From NCBI RefSeq assembly GCF_002250625.1, contig NZ_NMVQ01000034.1:62001-126000 (forward strand): 64,000 nucleotides of DNA, read 5' to 3'. The notes beneath the pieces are model-generated. The model saw only the letters and a program-made list of their open reading frames with translations. It did not search any database and was not told the DNA's origin. Source of the stretch: Enemella dayhoffiae. GTDB taxonomy: Bacteria > Actinomycetota > Actinomycetes > Propionibacteriales > Propionibacteriaceae. The position numbers were made by a program, and so were the translations under genes. This document shows, in pieces, positions 18,930-27,188 of the stretch (the first letter of the stretch is position 1; every line of letters begins with the position of its first letter).

Positions 18930-20633
18930 TCAGAAGTTGGCGGGTTCGGTGTATTCGCCCCATTCGGTGCGCAGGACGCCGCAGATCTCGCCGAGGGTGG
19001 CCTCGGCGCGGACCGCCTCGAGCATCGGCTCGATCATGTTCTCGCTACCGCGGGCGGCGCCCAGCATTCGTTGCAGAGCCGCGTCGACCCGGGCCTGGTC
19101 GCGGTTGCTGCGCCGCTCGGTGAGCGTGCGCACCTGCTCCCGCTCCACCTCGTGCGATACCCGCAGGATCTCCAGGTCGCCGGTCACCGACGAGGTGTGG
19201 CAGTTGACGCCGACGATCCGCTTCTCGCCCTTTTCCAGCAGGGTCTGGTGGATGAACGCCGAGTCGGCGATCTCGGCGGTGAACCAGCCCTCCTCGATCC
19301 CACGCAGCAGACCGGAGGTGATCGGACCGACCGCGTGCTGACCGTCCGGCACCGCCTGCTCCCCCAGCTTGAGGATCTGCGCGAAGATCTTCTCCGCCTC
19401 GGCCTCCATCCGGTCGGTGAGGTCCTCCACATACCAGGAACCGCCCAGCGGATCGGCCACGTTGACCACCCCGGTCTCCTCGGCGATCACCTGCTGGGTG
19501 CGCAACGCGATCTCGGCCGCTCGCTCGCTCGGCAGCGCCAGGGTCTCGTCCAGGGCGTTGGTGTGCAACGAGTTCGTCCCACCGAGCACCGCGCTCAACG
19601 CCTCCAACGCGGTGCGCACCACGTTGTTGTACGGCTGCTGGGCGGTCAGCGACACCCCGGCGGTCTGGGTGTGGAACCGCAACCACTGCGCCTTGGCCGT
19701 CTTCGCGCCGAAGTGGTCCCGCATCCAGCGCGCCCAGATCCGCCGCGCCGCGCGGAACTTGGCGATCTCCTCGAAGAAGTCGATGTGCGCGTCAAAGAAG
19801 AAGCTCAACCCGGGCGCGAACACGTCCACGTCCAGCCCGCGCGACAGCCCCAGCTCCACATAGCCGAACCCGTCGGCCAGGGTGAACGCGAGCTCCTGAG
19901 CGGCCGTCGCCCCGGCCTCGCGGATGTGATAGCCCGAGACCGACAACGGCTTGTACGCCGGGATGTCGCGCGAGGTGTACTCCATCAGGTCGCCGATCAA
20001 CCGCAGGTGCGGCTCGGGGGCGAACAGCCACTCCTTCTGGGCGATGTATTCCTTGTAGATGTCGGTCTGCAGGGTGCCGTTCAGCTTCGAGATGTCCCGG
20101 CCCTGCCGCTCGGCCGCCACCAGGTACATGCAGAACACCGGTACCGCCGGCCCGGAGATGGTCATCGAGGTGGTGACCTGCTCCAGGTCGATCGAGTCGA
20201 ACAGCACCTCCATGTCGGCCGCCGAATCGATCGCCACCCCGCAGTGCCCCACCTCGCCCAGCGAGCGCGGGTCGTCCGAATCGCGCCCCATCAGCGTCGG
20301 CATGTCGAACGCGACCGAGAGCCCGCCACCGCCGGCGCCGAGGATCATCTTGTAGCGCTCGTTGGTCTGCTGGGCGTTGCCGAAGCCGGCGAACTGCCGG
20401 ATCGTCCACGGCCGCCCGCGATAGCCGGTGGCGTACAGGCCGCGGGTGAACGGATATTCCCCCGGCCAGCCGATCCGCTCCATCCGCTCATCGGCGGCCT
20501 CGTCGGCCGGCCCGTAGACGGGCTCGAGCTCCAGACCCGACAACGTGGTGAAGTCCGCGTCGCGCACCTTGCCGGTGTCGACGGCCTGCTGCCAGGCCGC
20601 GAGCCAGCGGTCGTGTCCGGTGTTGTCAGCCAT
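18930..20633 (-). CDS. icmA: Isobutyryl-CoA mutase large subunit (coenzyme B12-dependent)
   Basis: 567 aa, close to the 566 aa of Streptomyces IcmA and without the B12-binding domain, so a separate small subunit is needed; none is in this window. The substrate-contact segment reads YATGYRGRPWTIRQFAGF: Phe81 replaces the Tyr of methylmalonyl-CoA mutase. Gln199 in YIAQKEW replaces the Arg that binds the methylmalonyl carboxylate. These two residues are the known mark of isobutyryl-CoA mutase, which swaps isobutyryl-CoA and butyryl-CoA. ATG 20633 is chosen because GGAGG lies 5 nt before it; GTG 20636 would be too close. MeaB at 26229 is the likely G-protein chaperone. Confidence 0.88.
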   Translation of the reverse strand: MADNTGHDRWLAAWQQAVDTGKVRDADFTTLSGLELEPVYGPADEAADERMERIGWPGEYPFTRGLYATGYRGRPWTIRQFAGFGNAQQTNERYKMILGAGGGGLSVAFDMPTLMGRDSDDPRSLGEVGHCGVAIDSAADMEVLFDSIDLEQVTTSMTISGPAVPVFCMYLVAAERQGRDISKLNGTLQTDIYKEYIAQKEWLFAPEPHLRLIGDLMEYTSRDIPAYKPLSVSGYHIREAGATAAQELAFTLADGFGYVELGLSRGLDVDVFAPGLSFFFDAHIDFFEEIAKFRAARRIWARWMRDHFGAKTAKAQWLRFHTQTAGVSLTAQQPYNNVVRTALEALSAVLGGTNSLHTNALDETLALPSERAAEIALRTQQVIAEETGVVNVADPLGGSWYVEDLTDRMEAEAEKIFAQILKLGEQAVPDGQHAVGPITSGLLRGIEEGWFTAEIADSAFIHQTLLEKGEKRIVGVNCHTSSVTGDLEILRVSHEVEREQVRTLTERRSNRDQARVDAALQRMLGAARGSENMIEPMLEAVRAEATLGEICGVLRTEWGEYTEPANF

Positions 20634-20714
20634 CACTGCCTCCGTCGGTTGAACAGCCGTGCGCTCTCACGTCCAGTGTGCGGGACGCCGCTGCAATGCG
20701 CACCCCTGGGAAAA

Positions 20715-20732
20715 TAGTAGGACACCCTACTA
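20715..20732. promoter_or_regulatory. Dyad operator candidate between icmA and acyl-CoA synthetase
   Basis: Perfect 7-bp inverted repeat TAGTAGG-acac-CCTACTA in an AT-rich patch of a GC-rich intergenic region between divergent genes. Shape and place suit a dimeric repressor site; the protein is unknown. Confidence 0.55.
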
Positions 20733-20771
20733 AATCCGGCCACACGGCAGACCGCGACGGCCCTCCCGTGT

Positions 20772-20777
20772 CAGGAT
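20772..20777 (+). promoter_or_regulatory. -10 box of the acyl-CoA synthetase gene (leaderless)
   Basis: CAGGAT, 6 nt before the GTG start at 20784. Confidence 0.45.
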
Positions 20778-20783
20778 GAATCC

Positions 20784-22481
20784 GTGAGCGACAACGACGT
20801 CAGCACCGATCCCACCACCGCCTGTCGGGAAGCGCGAGACCTGCTGCTGCGGTTGCGCGCAGATCACCAACGGGCCGCTGCCGAGTTCCGTTGGCCCGAC
20901 CTGGGCCCGCGCTTCAACTGGGCCCACGACTGGTTCGACAGGATCGCCGTCGACAACGACGCGACCGCCCTGACCATCGTCGAGCAGGACCTGTCCGCCG
21001 CCTCGGTCAGCTTCGCCGACCTGGCCCGGCGCTCCAACCAGGTCGCGCACTGGCTGACGGAACTGGGCGTACGCCGCGGCGACGCGGTGCTGGTGATGCT
21101 GGGCAACCAGGTCGAGCTGTGGGAGGTGATGCTCGCGGTGTTCAAGCTGGGCGCGGTCGTGCTGCCCACGACCACGGCCCTGGGCCGCGCCGACCTGGCC
21201 GACCGGCTGGAGCGGGCCGAGGTGCGTGCGATCATCTGCAATCCCGGCGACGTCGAGAAATTCGACGGCCTGGCCGAGCAGCTGCTGCGGATCTGCACCA
21301 GCGAGGCGGACGGTTGTCAGGCGTACGCCGACTCGCGGCAGGGCGATGAGAGCCCGGTCCCGCACCCGGACACCGCACCGGGCGATCGGCTGCTGCTCTA
21401 CTTCACCTCGGGCACCACCAATCGCCCCAAGCTGGTCGAGCACACGCAGGTGTCCTATCCGCTCGGCCACCTGTCCACGATGTACTGGCTCGGCCTGCAG
21501 CCGGGTGATGTTCACCTCAACATCTCCGCGCCGGGTTGGGCCAAGCACGCCTGGTCCAACTTCTTCGCGCCCTGGATCGCCGAGGCGACTGCCCTGGTGT
21601 TCAACTACACCCGGCTCGACGCGAACACCCTGCCGCGGCTGCTCGACCAGCACGCCGTCACCAGCTTCTGTGCCCCGCCCACCGTGTGGCGGATGCTGAT
21701 CAAGGCCGACCTCGGTGATCGCCCCCGGGCCCTGCGCGAGGCGCTCGCCGCCGGTGAACCGCTCAACCCCGAGGTGATCAGCCAGGTCGAGCAGCGCTGG
21801 GGGCTGACGGTGCGTGACGGGTTCGGGCAGACCGAGACCACGGCCCAGGTGGCGAACACCCCCGGCCAGCCGGTCCGCCCCGGCTCGATGGGACGGGCCC
21901 TGCCCGGAATCCCTTCGGTGCTGGTGGATCCCGCCTCCGGGGAGTTGGTCGAAGGGGCCGGCGAGGGCGAACTCTGCCTCGACCTGTCACAGCACCCGGT
22001 GTCGTTGATGAAGGGCTACGTGGGGGACCTCGAACGCAACGAGGAGGCGCTGGCCGACGGCTTCTATCACACCGGTGACGTGGCGGCCCGCGACGCCGAC
22101 GGCTACATCACCTTCATCGGCCGCACCGACGACGTGTTCAAGGCCTCCGACTACAAGATCAGCCCGTTCGAGCTCGAGTCGGTGCTGATCGAGCATCCCG
22201 CGGTGGCCGAGTCGGCCATCGTGCCGGCCCCCGATCCCGTACGCCTGGCCGTCCCGAAGGCCTACGTCCAGCTCGCGGCGGGTCACGAGCCCACCGAGGA
22301 GACGGCACTGTCGATCCTCGCCTTCGCCCGGGAACGACTCGCCCCCTTCCAGCGAATCCGCAAGCTCGAGTTCACCGAGCTGCCCAAGACCGTCTCCGGC
22401 AAGATCCGCCGGGTCGAGCTGCGGGCCAAGGAGGAGCAGGGCGGCAACCGGGCCGAGTTCACCGACGACTCCCTGCGCTGA
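20784..22481 (+). CDS. AMP-dependent acyl-CoA synthetase
   Basis: 565 aa ANL-superfamily ligase of the acetyl/medium-chain type. It activates a carboxylic acid with ATP and joins it to coenzyme A. Seen: the P-loop-like YFTSGTTNRPKLVEH (about 210), APPTVWRMLI, DGFGQTET (about 350), the hinge FIGRTDDVFKASDYKI (about 450) and the catalytic Lys in KTVSGKIRR near the C-terminus. Divergence from icmA across a shared dyad suggests a short branched or straight acid, such as isobutyrate or butyrate, as substrate; that is inference only. Confidence 0.88.
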   Translation: MSDNDVSTDPTTACREARDLLLRLRADHQRAAAEFRWPDLGPRFNWAHDWFDRIAVDNDATALTIVEQDLSAASVSFADLARRSNQVAHWLTELGVRRGDAVLVMLGNQVELWEVMLAVFKLGAVVLPTTTALGRADLADRLERAEVRAIICNPGDVEKFDGLAEQLLRICTSEADGCQAYADSRQGDESPVPHPDTAPGDRLLLYFTSGTTNRPKLVEHTQVSYPLGHLSTMYWLGLQPGDVHLNISAPGWAKHAWSNFFAPWIAEATALVFNYTRLDANTLPRLLDQHAVTSFCAPPTVWRMLIKADLGDRPRALREALAAGEPLNPEVISQVEQRWGLTVRDGFGQTETTAQVANTPGQPVRPGSMGRALPGIPSVLVDPASGELVEGAGEGELCLDLSQHPVSLMKGYVGDLERNEEALADGFYHTGDVAARDADGYITFIGRTDDVFKASDYKISPFELESVLIEHPAVAESAIVPAPDPVRLAVPKAYVQLAAGHEPTEETALSILAFARERLAPFQRIRKLEFTELPKTVSGKIRRVELRAKEEQGGNRAEFTDDSLR

Positions 22482-22536
22482 CTCCGCGATCGGCGTACGC
22501 CCGGTGCGCCGACCCTCGGCCGCGCCCACACCTCAC

Positions 22537-22542
22537 TAGGAT
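22537..22542 (+). promoter_or_regulatory. -10 box of the cytidylyltransferase gene (leaderless)
   Basis: TAGGAT, 8 nt before the ATG at 22551, no Shine-Dalgarno sequence. Confidence 0.55.
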
Positions 22543-22550
22543 CGGGACCC

Positions 22551-23780
22551 ATGAGTGTGGTCGCCATCATCCCTGCCCGCGGCGGTTCGGTCGGCGTGCC
22601 CGGCAAGAACCTGCGCAGCATCGGCGGCATCCCCCTGGTCGCCCGCGCCGTCCGCGCCTGCCGGGCCGCCCGACGCATCGACGAGATCTTCGTCAGCACC
22701 GATGACGACCGGATCGCTGCCGTGGCGAGTGATGCGGGCGCCGAGATCATCCGCCGCCCGGCCGACCTCTCCGGAAACACCGCCAGCAGCGAGTCGGCCC
22801 TGCTGCACGCCCTCGACGAGGTCGCCGACCGCGGGATCGACGCCCAGGTGCTCGCCTTCGTGCAGTGCACCAGCCCGTTCATCTCCGGCCGGGATCTGGA
22901 CACCGCGGTCGAGCTGGTCAACAGCGGAAAGGCCGATTCCGCCTTCTCCGGTGTGGAAACCTACGACTTCCTGTGGCGCGACGCCGACACCGGCACCGAT
23001 CCCGGCAGCGGCACCATGGTCGGGCAGAACCACGACGCCTCGTTCCGGCCGCGCCGCCAGGATCGGCGCCCCGACTATCGCGAGACCGGCGCCTTCTATG
23101 TGATGCGTACCGAGGGATTCCGCCGGGCCCGGCACCGGTTCTTCGGACGTACCGCAGTGGTCAAGGTGTCCGAACTGGCCTCGCTGGAGATCGACACCGC
23201 CGAGGAGCTGGCGCTCGCCGACGCCTTCGCCGGGGTGCTCGACCGGGCACCGGCCGACGAGGCGGGGATCGGCATCGACGTGGACGCGGTGATCACCGAC
23301 TTCGACGGGGTGCACACCCCCGACACCGCCTACATCGACCAGGACGGCCGCGAGCTGGTCCGGGTGTCCCGCTCCGACGGGATGGGCGTGTCCTTCCTGC
23401 GCCGGGCCGACGTACCGATGTTGATCCTTTCCAGGGAAAGAAATCCGGTCGTCACGGCCCGCGCGAGAAAGCTGGGGGTCGAGGTGCTGCAGGCGGTGGA
23501 CGACAAGACCACGGCGGTGCGCAGCTGGGCCGAGCAGAACGGGGTCCCGCTGGAGCGGATCGCCTATCTGGGCAACGACGTGAACGACCTGGGCCCGATG
23601 CGGCTGGTGGGGTGGCCGGTCGCCGTGGCCGACGCGCACACCACGGTGCGCGGCGTCGCCCGGGTGGTGCTGCACCATCGCGGCGGCGAGGGCGCGGTCC
23701 GCGAGCTGTGCGAACGGGTGCTGGCCGCCCGACCGGAGAACGCCGAGATCGTCAACCAGGTCGGCGAGGGACGAGCCTGA
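22551..23780 (+). CDS. neuA: Acylneuraminate cytidylyltransferase fused to a KdsC-like HAD domain
   Basis: 409 aa. Residues 1-230 are a CMP-sialic-acid synthetase-type domain with the nucleotide loop IIPARGGSVGVPGKNL and the RPDYRETGAFYVM segment. Residues 240-400 are a HAD-type phosphatase with DFDGVHTPD, LILSRERN and GNDVNDLGPM. The fusion would dephosphorylate a 9-phosphate sugar acid and then activate it with CTP. No neuB (sugar-acid synthase) lies in the window. Its last 29 bp overlap tail-to-tail with the next gene, which suggests a linked pair under opposite strands. Confidence 0.85.
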   Translation: MSVVAIIPARGGSVGVPGKNLRSIGGIPLVARAVRACRAARRIDEIFVSTDDDRIAAVASDAGAEIIRRPADLSGNTASSESALLHALDEVADRGIDAQVLAFVQCTSPFISGRDLDTAVELVNSGKADSAFSGVETYDFLWRDADTGTDPGSGTMVGQNHDASFRPRRQDRRPDYRETGAFYVMRTEGFRRARHRFFGRTAVVKVSELASLEIDTAEELALADAFAGVLDRAPADEAGIGIDVDAVITDFDGVHTPDTAYIDQDGRELVRVSRSDGMGVSFLRRADVPMLILSRERNPVVTARARKLGVEVLQAVDDKTTAVRSWAEQNGVPLERIAYLGNDVNDLGPMRLVGWPVAVADAHTTVRGVARVVLHHRGGEGAVRELCERVLAARPENAEIVNQVGEGRA

Positions 23781-24882
23781 GGAATCGCCGAGTCCGTCTG
23801 GGCACCGAGCCGAAGCCGCGGAACCGGACTGGCGGCAACTCCTCCCGGGTCGCCACCAGTGCCGCCAGCCGACCCCGCCAGGTGTTCTCGCTGGGATCGT
23901 GCAAATAGTTCTGCTGCAGCCAATCCGGCTCCGGGTGGCGAAAGCTCGCCGTCCGCAGATCGTCGAGGTCGCCGACCAGGCCGGAGTCGGCGAACACTTG
24001 GTTGATCTGCTCCGCCCCCACCCCGAAGTCACCGAGGATCAGCAAGGGGACGCGGGCAGCAATGGCCTCGATCGCCGCCGTGGAGGAGACGGTGGCGAAA
24101 CCGTACGCCTCAGCCAGGGCATCGGCCATCCGCCCCGCCCGGAACTCGACCTCACGGCGCCCCGCCCGCGGGCGCTGCTGCCACAGCTCGGCATACGGGT
24201 ACGCCTCGTTGTGCGCCTGGCGTTCCCCGCCAACGGCCCGGATTTTCACGACAGGGTTGAGCTCCGGCGGGACCGCGGCGAGGGCGTCGAGCACCCGCAC
24301 CCGATCCTCCCGCAGCGCCGGCACCAGGGATTGCGCCGCGAACACCACGTCGGAGCCACCCCGCCCGACCGCCACCTCACGCAGATAGGGCAACGTGGCC
24401 AGCGCCAGCTCGGGCCCGCTCTCCCCCGCGGCCCGCAACCGCTGGACCACCTCGGCGTAGGCGGCCATCTCCCGGTGCGAGTGCAGCAGCATCAGGTCCA
24501 GGTGACGACGATGGCGGATCGCCAGATCGTTGGCGGGATAGGAGATCCCGGGCAGACCACCGACCAGCACCGGCCGCGGCCGGCCCGGGTGCGGCCGCAG
24601 CGCGCCACCGGCGGCCAGCACCGAGAGAGCCACCTCCAGCGCCGGCCCGGTGCAGGCGAGCACGATCACCTCGGGCCGCTCGGCGGCCAGGGCGAGCAGA
24701 CGGCGTACGCTCCCCCGCTGGATCGGATAGCCGCCCTGCACCGCCGCCACCTGGGCCGGGGACGGCGCGATCACGTTCTCCAGCACCAGATGCCGCACCC
24801 GCCAGTCGGCCGGAGCGTCCTCGAAGGTGCTCACCACCCATTTCAGATAGGAGTCGGAGTCACTGACGGTGAGGATCCGCAT
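23752..24882 (-). CDS. DUF6716-like putative glycosyltransferase
   Basis: 376 aa from ATG 24882, which has AGGTGAG 5 nt upstream; GTG 24891 would add three residues. It begins MRILTVSDSDSYLKW and has a two-domain Rossmann-like pattern, with GLPGISYPANDLAIRHRRHL, a VSSTAAIEAIAARVP stretch and LILGDFG in the C-terminal half, as in GT-B sugar transferases. I recognise it as the actinobacterial family found beside acylneuraminate cytidylyltransferases. A role in adding a nonulosonic acid to a surface polymer is likely but unproven. Confidence 0.7.
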   Translation of the reverse strand: MRILTVSDSDSYLKWVVSTFEDAPADWRVRHLVLENVIAPSPAQVAAVQGGYPIQRGSVRRLLALAAERPEVIVLACTGPALEVALSVLAAGGALRPHPGRPRPVLVGGLPGISYPANDLAIRHRRHLDLMLLHSHREMAAYAEVVQRLRAAGESGPELALATLPYLREVAVGRGGSDVVFAAQSLVPALREDRVRVLDALAAVPPELNPVVKIRAVGGERQAHNEAYPYAELWQQRPRAGRREVEFRAGRMADALAEAYGFATVSSTAAIEAIAARVPLLILGDFGVGAEQINQVFADSGLVGDLDDLRTASFRHPEPDWLQQNYLHDPSENTWRGRLAALVATREELPPVRFRGFGSVPRRTRRFLRLVPRRPG

Positions 24883-24895
24883 TCGGCTCACCTGT

Positions 24896-25393
24896 TCAGA
24901 AATCGCCGGCGGCCGAACGCGCGGCGGCGAGGATGTGGCTCAGTTCGTCGCACTGTTCCTCGGTGATCGACCCCAGCCCGAACTGGGCGGCCACCACGGC
25001 CGCGGTCGCCTGCTCCAGCACCTCGCGGCCGGCATCGGTGAGGCTGGCCAGCACCGCCCGGCCATCGTCGGGGTGCGGGCGTCGCTCGATCAACCCGGCC
25101 GCGTCGAGGCGCTTGACCAACGGGGTGACCGAGGTGGCGTGCACCTGCAACCGCTCCCCGATCTTGCCCAGCGGCAGCGAACCGGTCCGGGAGAACGACA
25201 GCAGCACCAGCACCTCATAGCGGGCGAAGGTCAGCCCGAACGGCCGCACCACCTCGTCCAACTCGGTGAGCAGCAGCTGGTGCACCCGCATCAGCGAGGT
25301 GGCCGCGTGCATCCGCGAGGTCTCCGGATAGGCCTTCTCCCACAGCCGCGCGCCCCGCTCGATCGGGTCGAACGGGAGCGCCGCCCGGCTCAC
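24896..25393 (-). CDS. MarR family transcriptional regulator
   Basis: 165 aa. Winged-helix DNA-binding core with LTFARYEVLVLLSFSRTGSL, helix-turn-helix GKIGERLQVHATSVTPLVKR and the wing HPDDGRAVLASLTDAG. It probably binds DNA as a dimer and responds to a small ligand. The GTG start overlaps the stop of the PH-domain gene (GTGA), and its stop is 13 bp from the next start, so it lies in an operon of four minus-strand genes. Confidence 0.9.
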   Translation of the reverse strand: MSRAALPFDPIERGARLWEKAYPETSRMHAATSLMRVHQLLLTELDEVVRPFGLTFARYEVLVLLSFSRTGSLPLGKIGERLQVHATSVTPLVKRLDAAGLIERRPHPDDGRAVLASLTDAGREVLEQATAAVVAAQFGLGSITEEQCDELSHILAAARSAAGDF

Positions 25394-25932
25394 CAGCCCT
25401 CACCCCCGACGTTGCTGAAGCTCTTGCGGGCGCCGGAGCGCTGGATCACGCGCTGGATGGTCAGGTCGCGCTCATCGGGGCGCCCGACATAGCGGATGTC
25501 GCGCAGCCCCTGGTCCTGGGCCGCGGACTCGAAGATGAAGTGGCCGTAGTTGAAGATCCGGCCGATGAACGGCTTGTGCACCGCGATGTCGAGGATCCGC
25601 TGCATCGGCATGGTTGCGGTGTGCTGGGAGAACACCCCGTGCACCCGGAACACGCGCATGTTGGTGATCACGAACCGGTCCATGTGTTCGGAGTGGATCC
25701 GCCACAGGCAATAGCCGAACAGCGCCAGGCCGAGCACGCAGGTGACCCACCACGCCCGCCCCAGATAGGGCATGGAGACGAACAGAGCGATGCAGCCGAA
25801 CAGACCGAGCACCGGACGCAGGATCGCCATCGGATGCCGACGGACCTCGTCGACGATGATCTCGCCCTGATCTGCGATCAGATGTCGCTCGACCTGCGGG
25901 TCGAAGAACCGACCCAGGCCCGGGATCGCCAC
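25390..25932 (-). CDS. PH-domain membrane protein (bPH2-like)
   Basis: 180 aa from GTG 25932, chosen because GAGG sits 5 nt upstream and the conserved part starts there (VAIPGLGRFFDPQVERHLI). Two hydrophobic segments at about residues 38-80 are followed by a bacterial pleckstrin-homology-like domain (DRFVITNMRVFRVHGVFSQ). It is a membrane-anchored protein of unknown function, common in actinobacteria. Confidence 0.75.
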   Translation of the reverse strand: MAIPGLGRFFDPQVERHLIADQGEIIVDEVRRHPMAILRPVLGLFGCIALFVSMPYLGRAWWVTCVLGLALFGYCLWRIHSEHMDRFVITNMRVFRVHGVFSQHTATMPMQRILDIAVHKPFIGRIFNYGHFIFESAAQDQGLRDIRYVGRPDERDLTIQRVIQRSGARKSFSNVGGEGW

Positions 25933-25939
25933 CGCCGCC

Positions 25940-26095
25940 TCACTTGGCCAGGGTGCCGAAGAAGCGGAACAGCGATTCGAAGGCTCCGACGAATCCGCGG
26001 ACCGCGTGCGCGGCATCCTCCGGCCGGGTCACCAGATAGAACAGGCAGAAGCCGATCACCAGGAACCACAGGACCTTCTTGATCCAGCCAGACAT
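25940..26095 (-). CDS. 51-aa single-pass membrane protein
   Basis: Short frame starting MSGWIKKVLWFLVIGFCLFY and ending FRFFGTLAK. GGAGG lies 5 nt before the ATG. Residues 8-24 form one membrane segment, then a basic/amphipathic tail. It ends 7 bp before the PH-domain gene and is in the same direction, so the two are probably made together. Function unknown. Confidence 0.7.
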   Translation of the reverse strand: MSGWIKKVLWFLVIGFCLFYLVTRPEDAAHAVRGFVGAFESLFRFFGTLAK

Positions 26096-26228
26096 AAACC
26101 CTCCGTCTGTGGCCGCGTTGATGGGGAAGGACCGCGACCCCGGTGCCCCTTTCTACCGCAGGGGCGCCTCGGGGGCGGTGAGGGCACGCCGGTGCGCCTG
26201 GATCGTGACCCGAGCGGCATCCCCGCGT

Positions 26229-27188
26229 TCAGGCGCCGGTGACCTGCTCCAGCAGCCGGCCCGCTGCGGCGTACGGGTCCAGGTCACCGTCGCGGACCGC
26301 GGTCGCCAACTCGTCCAGTCCCTCGCGTCCCCCATTCAGGAAGCGTCGGCGTACGCTCGCCAGGGCCAGCGCCTCGATCTCGGCCCGGGAACGGGCCAGC
26401 CGTCGCTCGGACCACCGGCCGGATTCCTCACCCTGACTGCGGTGGGCCGCGATCTGCTGCACCACGTCGGCGATCCCTTCACCGACGTTGGCCACGGTCT
26501 TCACGATCGGCGGCTTCCAGCCGTCGGAGTGGTCGTCCATCGCGATCATCGTGCGCAGCTCACGGATCAGGTTCTGCGCGCCGTCGCGATCGGCCTTGTT
26601 GACCACGAAGAGGTCGCCGATCTCGAGGATCCCCGCCTTGGCGGCCTGGATCCCGTCCCCCATCCCGGGCGCGAGCAGCACCAGGGTGGTGTCGGCGGTG
26701 GCGGCGATCTCCACCTCCGACTGGCCCACGCCGACGGTCTCGACCAGCACCACGTCGAAACCGGCCAGATCGAACACCCGCAGCGCCTGCGGGGCGGCAG
26801 TGGACAGTCCACCGAGGTGGCCACGGGAGGCCATCGAGCGGATGTAGACGCCCGCGTCGGTGGAGTGCTTCTGCATCCGCACCCGGTCGCCCAGCACTGC
26901 ACCTCCGGAGAACGGCGAGCTGGGGTCGACGGCGAGGACGCCGACCCGCAACCCCTGTGCCCGGTACGCCCCCACCAGGGCGGTGGTGGTGGTCGACTTG
27001 CCCACCCCGGGCGAGCCGGTGAGACCGATCACGTGGGCGTGACCGGTCGAGCCAGCCATCAGCCGCAGCGCCTCCGGCAGCTCCGGCGCGTTGTTCTCGA
27101 CCAGAGTGATCAGCCGGGCGATCGCCCGGACCCGCCCGGCCCGGGCGGCCTCGACCAGCTCGGCCACCCGGGAGGAGGCGTCGGTCAC
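26229..27188 (-). CDS. meaB: Acyl-CoA mutase-associated GTPase MeaB
   Basis: 319 aa, G3E-family P-loop GTPase with [14 protein letters not shown] (about residue 55), [16 protein letters not shown] and NKADRDGA. It guards B12-dependent mutases by gating cofactor loading and removing damaged cobalamin. GTG 27188 overlaps the stop of the thiolase gene (GTGA), so the longer frame from 27239 is not needed. The natural client in this window is the isobutyryl-CoA mutase, though a methylmalonyl-CoA mutase elsewhere in the genome may also be served. Confidence 0.93.
   Translation of the reverse strand: MTDASSRVAELVEAARAGRVRAIARLITLVENNAPELPEALRLMAGSTGHAHVIGLTGSPGVGKSTTTTALVGAYRAQGLRVGVLAVDPSSPFSGGAVLGDRVRMQKHSTDAGVYIRSMASRGHLGGLSTAAPQALRVFDLAGFDVVLVETVGVGQSEVEIAATADTTLVLLAPGMGDGIQAAKAGILEIGDLFVVNKADRDGAQNLIRELRTMIAMDDHSDGWKPPIVKTVANVGEGIADVVQQIAAHRSQGEESGRWSERRLARSRAEIEALALASVRRRFLNGGREGLDELATAVRDGDLDPYAAAGRLLEQVTGA

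Noticed and set aside
16740-18930. Insertion sequence with a transposase
   Set aside because: No transposase or integrase motif is found; the only gene encodes a DUF222-HNH protein.
18930-20633. Annotation as methylmalonyl-CoA mutase
   Set aside because: The two substrate-specificity residues and the length without a B12 domain fit isobutyryl-CoA mutase.
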